From the NCBI RefSeq assembly GCF_001050155.1, contig NZ_LFVY01000016.1, forward strand, positions 62,001-126,000: 64,000 nucleotides of DNA, in the 5' to 3' direction. Both the position numbers and the translations under genes were made by a program. A model generated the notes under the pieces. It was not told the DNA's origin and ran no database searches. It was given only the letters and a program-made list of their open reading frames with translations. The number at the start of each line of letters is the position of its first letter. Within the stretch, counting starts at the first letter, position 1. This DNA comes from Nitratireductor soli. Its GTDB lineage: Bacteria; Pseudomonadota; Alphaproteobacteria; Rhizobiales; Rhizobiaceae. Positions 59,924 through 64,000 of the stretch are shown here, one piece after another.

Positions 59924-61909
59924 ATGTCCGCGACGAAAATCCTCTGGGGCCAGATCCTCACCGTCTTCATGATCGTGCTTTTCACGATCTGGGCGGCTAC
60001 GGAGTGGACGGCCTATCGGCTCGGTTTCCAACCCCAGCTCGGCCCGCCGTGGTTCGAGCTTGCTGGCTGGCCGATCTACTATCCGCCAACCTTCTTCTGG
60101 TGGTGGTATTTCTACGATGCTTATGCGCCGCCGATCTTCGTCGAGGGCGCCTATATCGCGGCGTCCGGCGGCTTCATATCTATCGCGGTGGCGATCGGCA
60201 TGTCCGTCTGGCGGGCACGTGAAGCGAAGAACGTCGAGACCTACGGCTCGGCACGCTGGGCGCGGGATGACGAGGTAAAAGCCGCCGGCCTGCTCGGCCC
60301 CGATGGCGTGGTGCTCGGCAAGCTCGATCGCGACTATCTGCGCCATGATGGTCCGGAGCATGTGCTGTGCTTCGCGCCGACCCGCTCCGGCAAGGGCGTG
60401 GGCCTCGTCGTGCCTTCACTGCTGACCTGGCCAGGCTCCGCCATTGTCCATGACATCAAGGGCGAGAACTGGACGCTCACGGCGGGCTTCCGATCGCGAC
60501 ATGGCCGCGTGCTGCTGTTCGATCCGACCAATCCCAAGTCGGCCGCTTACAATCCGCTGCTCGAGGTGCGCCGTGGTGAGTGGGAGGTCCGCGACGTGCA
60601 GAACATCGCCGACATCCTAGTCGATCCGGAAGGATCGCTCGAGAAGCGCAATCACTGGGAAAAAACCAGTCACGCGCTGCTGGTCGGCGCGATCCTCCAC
60701 GTCCTCTACGCCGAGGCCGACAAGACGCTCGCCGGCGTCGTCGCCTTCCTCTCCGATCCAAAGCGGCCGATCGAGTCAACGCTGGCGGCGATGATGAAGA
60801 CCGCGCATCTCGGCGAAGCGGGTCCGCATCCCGTCATCGCCAGCGCCGCGCGCGAGCTGCTCAATAAATCGGACAACGAGCGCAGCGGCGTGCTCTCGAC
60901 GGCGATGTCGTTTCTCGGCCTCTATCGCGATCCCGTCGTCGCCGAAGTGACGCGGCGCTGCGACTGGCGCATCGCCGACATCGTCGGCGGCAAGCGGCCG
61001 TCGACGCTTTACCTCGTGGTGCCGCCCTCGGACATGAACCGGACCAAGCCGCTGATCCGCCTGATCCTCAATCAGGTCGGCCGACGTCTCACCGAGGACT
61101 TGCACGCCAAGGGCAACCGGTATCGACTGCTCCTCATGCTCGACGAGTTTCCGGCGCTCGGACGACTCGACTTCTTCGAGTCCGCGCTGGCGTTCATGGC
61201 CGGCTACGGCCTGAAGAGCTTCCTGATCGCCCAGTCTCTCAACCAGATCGAGAAGGCTTATGGGCCGAACAATTCGATCCTCGACAACTGCCATGTCCGC
61301 GTCAGCTTCGCGACTAACGACGAGCGGACTGCCAAGCGTGTGTCGGATGCGCTCGGCACCGCGACCGAGATGCGGGCGATGAAGAACTATGCCGGCCACC
61401 GGCTTTCACCTTGGCTCGGCCACATGATGGTGTCTCGATCGGAAACAGCCAGGCAGTTGCTCACGCCCGGCGAGATCATGCAGCTTCCGCCCTCCGACGA
61501 AATAGTCATGGTCGCGGGCACCCCGCCGATCCGGGCCAAGAAGGCACGTTATTACGAAGATCGTCGGTTTGAGGAACGGGTGCGGCCGCCACCCACGATA
61601 GCGAAGTCGGATACCGTCTCGACCGACGACTGGAGCAAACTGGCATTGCCGCCCTCGCCAGAGATCCTGACAGCGGCGACGGGAGCTAATCCAGACGAGG
61701 AGGACACGACCGATTCCGAGCGCCGCCGCCAGCCCGAGCTGAGCCGCGTGCAGCCAATCACCAAAGTCGCGCCGATCGAGAACGAGTTCGAGATTGACCC
61801 GGCGGACGATGCTGATGACGACGCTGCGCGTCTCGGCCGCATGAACCAGAACATGCGACAGGTCGCGCGCCAGGCTTCGCTCGACCCGGGCGACGGCATC
61901 GAGCTTTAG
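59924..61909 (+). CDS. traG: TraG/VirD4-type coupling protein
   Basis: A 661-aa hexameric ATPase that docks the relaxosome at the secretion channel. Two N-terminal membrane helices (about 10-28, 72-95), Walker A PTRSGKGVGL (152-161), Walker B LLLMLDEFPALG near 403, and RKxR-type C-terminal motifs (LTPGEIMQLPPSDEIVMVAG). The acidic tail after 600 is disordered. ATG 59924. Intact. Confidence 0.93.
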   Translation: MSATKILWGQILTVFMIVLFTIWAATEWTAYRLGFQPQLGPPWFELAGWPIYYPPTFFWWWYFYDAYAPPIFVEGAYIAASGGFISIAVAIGMSVWRAREAKNVETYGSARWARDDEVKAAGLLGPDGVVLGKLDRDYLRHDGPEHVLCFAPTRSGKGVGLVVPSLLTWPGSAIVHDIKGENWTLTAGFRSRHGRVLLFDPTNPKSAAYNPLLEVRRGEWEVRDVQNIADILVDPEGSLEKRNHWEKTSHALLVGAILHVLYAEADKTLAGVVAFLSDPKRPIESTLAAMMKTAHLGEAGPHPVIASAARELLNKSDNERSGVLSTAMSFLGLYRDPVVAEVTRRCDWRIADIVGGKRPSTLYLVVPPSDMNRTKPLIRLILNQVGRRLTEDLHAKGNRYRLLLMLDEFPALGRLDFFESALAFMAGYGLKSFLIAQSLNQIEKAYGPNNSILDNCHVRVSFATNDERTAKRVSDALGTATEMRAMKNYAGHRLSPWLGHMMVSRSETARQLLTPGEIMQLPPSDEIVMVAGTPPIRAKKARYYEDRRFEERVRPPPTIAKSDTVSTDDWSKLALPPSPEILTAATGANPDEEDTTDSERRRQPELSRVQPITKVAPIENEFEIDPADDADDDAARLGRMNQNMRQVARQASLDPGDGIEL

Positions 61910-61919
61910 GAGAGCCGCG

Positions 61920-62345
61920 ATGACGAAGCCCCCGAAGAAGCAGCGTCTCTCCGTCTATCTCGAGCCCGAGGTCATGAAAGCTCTCGCTGCGCACGCGGCC
62001 CGGCGCGGTCATTCGCTGTCACTAGTAGCCGAGGCCGGCATTGCATCCTTCCTGTCGCCCGACGCTGCGGAACGTCAGGAGGCGGCGATCACCAAGCGCC
62101 TCGACCAGATCGACCGGCGCATGACCCGCGTGGAGCGCGACATCGGTATCTCCGTCGAGACGCTGGCGATCTTCGTCCGCTTCTGGCTGACCACGACTCC
62201 GGCCCTGCCAGAGCCTGCCGCTCAGGCCGCTCGGGCCAAGGCCGGCGAGCGATATGACGCCTTCATCGCAGCTCTGGGACGCCGACTCGCAAGCGGGCCG
62301 AAGCTCCGGCAGGAAATTTCGGAAGATGTCGGAGACCCATCTTAG
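61920..62345 (+). CDS. CopG/RHH-family protein following TraG
   Basis: A 141-aa protein: RHH DNA-binding part at 8-45 (QRLSVYLEPEVMKALAAHAA) and a coiled segment (ITKRLDQIDRRMTRVERDIG). In related ICEs this gene starts the trb operon and is followed by trbB. Here the trb genes are absent after it. GGAG precedes ATG. Confidence 0.83.
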   Translation: MTKPPKKQRLSVYLEPEVMKALAAHAARRGHSLSLVAEAGIASFLSPDAAERQEAAITKRLDQIDRRMTRVERDIGISVETLAIFVRFWLTTTPALPEPAAQAARAKAGERYDAFIAALGRRLASGPKLRQEISEDVGDPS

Positions 62346-62742
62346 TCTATGGCCGAATGCAAAAGGTCGTTCGAATCCCCGCCGCCCCGCCACACACCGC
62401 CGATTCCCACATACAATAGCCTATGTGCCACCGATCACCGCACGCCACCAAGTTGGTGTGACGAACGCCCACGCCACAGTCTTGTAAACCTGACGACTGG
62501 AGATGATCGCGTCCGGCCGGAAGCGGACTTCGGTATCTCCCGCAGCGAAAGTCCGTTTCGAGCCCATTTTGTCGACCGCTGCAGCATCAACGAATGGCAC
62601 GCCAAGCTTCAGGCAATCAAACACCAAGAGAAGCTGCCGAAGCGGCTCACGCAACTTTTCGCCTTCCCCTCAGGCAACTTTATATCGATTGACAGCAATA
62701 TTGCTATTGGGCAATATGAAGCCCTTGGAAAGGGTCTGATTC
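62346..62742. other. 397-bp junction region after backbone
   Basis: No gene. At 62361-62392 the sequence AAGGTCGTTCGAATCCCC and GCCGCCCCGCCA resembles the TpsiC-arm and CCA end of a tRNA, but the T-stem does not pair, so it is at best a degraded fragment or att remnant. The right half carries the ArsR promoter. This is where backbone gives way to unrelated genes. Confidence 0.45.
62689..62717 (+). promoter_or_regulatory. Sigma-70 promoter with overlapping ArsR-type operator
   Basis: TTGACA (62689-62694), 17-bp spacer, CAATAT (62712-62717). The dyad ATATTGC (62698-62704) and GCAATAT (62711-62717) covers spacer and -10 element. Repression by the ArsR protein encoded 26 bases on would block polymerase directly. 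Confidence 0.7.
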
Positions 62743-63072
62743 ATGACACTCAATGAAACATTTGTCGCGCTAAGCGACCCAACACGCCGCGCGATACTCG
62801 CGCAACTCGTCCTCGGCGAGGCCACGGTTTCTGCACTGGCAGAGCCGCACCGGCTTGCCCAACCGACGATCTCCAAACACCTCAAGGTCTTGGAGCAGGC
62901 CGGTCTCATCGAGACACGCATAGATGCGCAATCACGACCAAGGCGGCTCCGCCCCGAAGGGCTGAAACTGATTGACGACTGGCTAACCCCCTTTCGCGCG
63001 CAGTGGGAGCGAAGGCTGGATCGGCTTGAAGAGTTTGTGGAACAGCAACACGATATGGAGTCAAAGAAATGA
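62743..63072 (+). CDS. ArsR-family (metal-site-free) transcriptional repressor
   Basis: A 109-aa winged HTH: LSDPTRRAILAQLVLGEATV, AQPTISKHLKVLEQAGLIE. No CVC-type metal box, so it belongs to the ArsR group paired with SRPBCC proteins rather than metal sensors. First gene of a coupled three-gene operon with an overlapping operator in its promoter. Confidence 0.88.
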   Translation: MTLNETFVALSDPTRRAILAQLVLGEATVSALAEPHRLAQPTISKHLKVLEQAGLIETRIDAQSRPRRLRPEGLKLIDDWLTPFRAQWERRLDRLEEFVEQQHDMESKK

Positions 63073-63521
63073 CCTCAACTGGCCGATTTGAATTGGACAA
63101 GGATGGTAATCGCCTGATCTTGCGGCGAACAGTGAAGACCTCGGCAGAAAAGCTATTCGACGCTTGGACAAAGCCCGAACAGGTCTCCAAATGGTGGGAT
63201 CCCTCGGGCCACAATCTTGTCGCCTGCGTGATAGACCTTCGGGTAGGCGGTGGTTTCAGCTTCGTTAATGAGGGGTTCGAGGATCATCCATTCGAAGGAA
63301 CATACACTGAAATTTCCCGCCCCCAGCGGATCGTGTTCAGCGCTATGGGTGCCGAGGGCTCGGTGCTGCTCGAAGAGGACGGCGCGACTACGCATATGAT
63401 CGTCGAGATGAAATGCGGCTCCCGCGAACAGCTTGAACAGTTCGTCAAAATGGGAATCGGAGACGGGACGGCAAAATCTCTCGACAATCTTGTGGCCTTT
63501 ATCCGGGACGGTATTCTGTGA
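63069..63521 (+). CDS. SRPBCC/AHSA1-domain protein
   Basis: A 150-aa START-like fold protein: TSAEKLFDAWTKPEQVSKWW, GGGFSFVNEGFEDHPFEGTY, SLDNLVAFIRDG. AHSA1-like proteins bind hydrophobic ligands and are often encoded by the gene following an ArsR repressor. Overlaps its neighbours by four bases on each side. Confidence 0.88.
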   Translation: MTSTGRFELDKDGNRLILRRTVKTSAEKLFDAWTKPEQVSKWWDPSGHNLVACVIDLRVGGGFSFVNEGFEDHPFEGTYTEISRPQRIVFSAMGAEGSVLLEEDGATTHMIVEMKCGSREQLEQFVKMGIGDGTAKSLDNLVAFIRDGIL

Positions 63522-64000
63522 TCCGGGAAAGGCAATACCTGCTTTGGGCTGGCGTCATCGCAGGCCCGCTGTTCTATTTGGTCGTTCTGGTACAGATCCC
63601 ACTAAAGACCGGGTTTTCCATCTGGGAACACCCCGTCAGCCTGCTGGCGCTTGGACCCGGCGGTTGGGTGCAGGCGGTTAATTTCGCGATAACCGGCCTG
63701 CTCTTCCTGCTGGCGGGGCTGGGTATGTTCGGGATCGAAAGGCGACGCTTGCACGCAGCGCTCATCGTCTTGTCCGGTATTGGTCTGGTCGTGGTTGCCA
63801 TTAATCCGTCGGATCCGTTCAAGGGATTTCCACCCGAAGTGGCTTCTGTGCCTGAACTGACGATGAGCCGTCACGCCATGTTGCACGGACTGGGATTCCT
63901 GCTTTGCTTTGGGAGCCTTCTTCTGACAGCGCTATGGACGGCTATACAGGGTTCGGTATTGAAGGACATCGCCAGTGCCGCGCCTGCCGCATTCACATGT
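63518..64000 (+). CDS. DUF998 family membrane protein, cut by window
   Basis: GTG start at 63518 overlapping the AHSA1 stop (GTGA). The frame is open for 161 codons to the window end. Hydrophobic helices: LLWAGVIAGPLFYLVVLVQI, then AVNFAITGLLFLLAGLGMFG, ALIVLSGIGLVVVAI and LGFLLCFGSLLLTALW; the loop NPSDPFKGFPPE and HAMLHGLGF are typical of DUF998. Function unknown; cotranscription suggests a detoxification or stress role with AHSA1. Confidence 0.82.
   Translation, partial: MIRERQYLLWAGVIAGPLFYLVVLVQIPLKTGFSIWEHPVSLLALGPGGWVQAVNFAITGLLFLLAGLGMFGIERRRLHAALIVLSGIGLVVVAINPSDPFKGFPPEVASVPELTMSRHAMLHGLGFLLCFGSLLLTALWTAIQGSVLKDIASAAPAAFTC

Noticed and set aside
62361-62392. Complete tRNA gene
   Set aside because: Only the T-loop and a CCA-like end are present; the T-stem does not pair and no anticodon or D arm is found upstream.
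1-64000. CRISPR array, rRNA operon or integrase gene
   Set aside because: No regularly spaced short repeats, rRNA sequence or tyrosine/serine recombinase was found on reading; the three iterons at 51829 are too few and too close for CRISPR.

Overview
The window is a GC-rich alphaproteobacterial segment, probably from the order Hyphomicrobiales (rhizobia, Ochrobactrum, Mesorhizobium and relatives). The ICE/plasmid backbone (DUF932, ParB, strawberry-notch, Toprim, DUF2493, DUF736, RepA, ParA, DUF2840, TraF, DUF3363 relaxase, TraG), the MocR and YheO-type regulators and the cytochrome oxidase gene all fit that group. The genus is inference; no rRNA or other marker gene is present.

Layout. 1-8.1 kb is chromosome-like metabolism: a cut coxB, an IS110 remnant, a ridA/PLP-lyase/DAACS transporter operon with a divergent YheO-type regulator, then a LysR gene facing a dsbA-SMR-SMR-deaminase cluster. 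8.1-9.06 kb is an IS3-family element cut off abruptly. 9.06-34.6 kb is a dense defence island. It holds two diverged ~450-bp direct repeats (9062-9509 and 14482-14931) that bracket an AbiE pair, a DUF3883 nuclease-like gene and a HEPN (Swt1-type) gene. It also holds a seven-gene minus-strand operon joining a sigma-like factor, an unknown protein, an ImmA-UvrD-nuclease fusion and a bacterial ubiquitin-like system (multi-ubiquitin, E2, JAB-E1, DUF6527). A type I restriction-modification operon with two extra 3' genes, hipBA and an orphan AbiEi complete the island. 34.8-62.3 kb is the maintenance and transfer backbone of an integrative/conjugative element or plasmid: DUF932, ParB, a 1442-aa methylase/strawberry-notch helicase, Toprim, RepA with three iterons, ParA/RHH, TraF, lytic transglycosylase, relaxase, TraG and CopG. 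Two cargo insertions interrupt it: an AT-richer nuclease-like gene at 45.7 kb and a MocR/EamA pair at 57.2 kb. The trb mating-pair genes expected after TraG/CopG are absent; instead an ArsR-SRPBCC-DUF998 operon follows and runs off the window.

How it works together. The backbone provides copying, partition and DNA processing for transfer. The island provides layered anti-phage or addiction functions. The best candidate for an under-described system is 15143-23021: seven genes in one direction, mostly overlapping by a few bases, in which regulation (sigma-like factor plus ImmA peptidase), a helicase with retained Fe-S cysteines but a degraded nuclease site, and a protein-conjugation cascade appear to be one transcription unit. 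Several strong cis-elements were also found: a leader hairpin that buries the Shine-Dalgarno of a DUF1508 gene, identical 31-bp-spaced operator pairs on both sides of hipBA, perfect palindromes over an XRE gene start, iterons behind repA, and recurrent leader hairpins on backbone genes.
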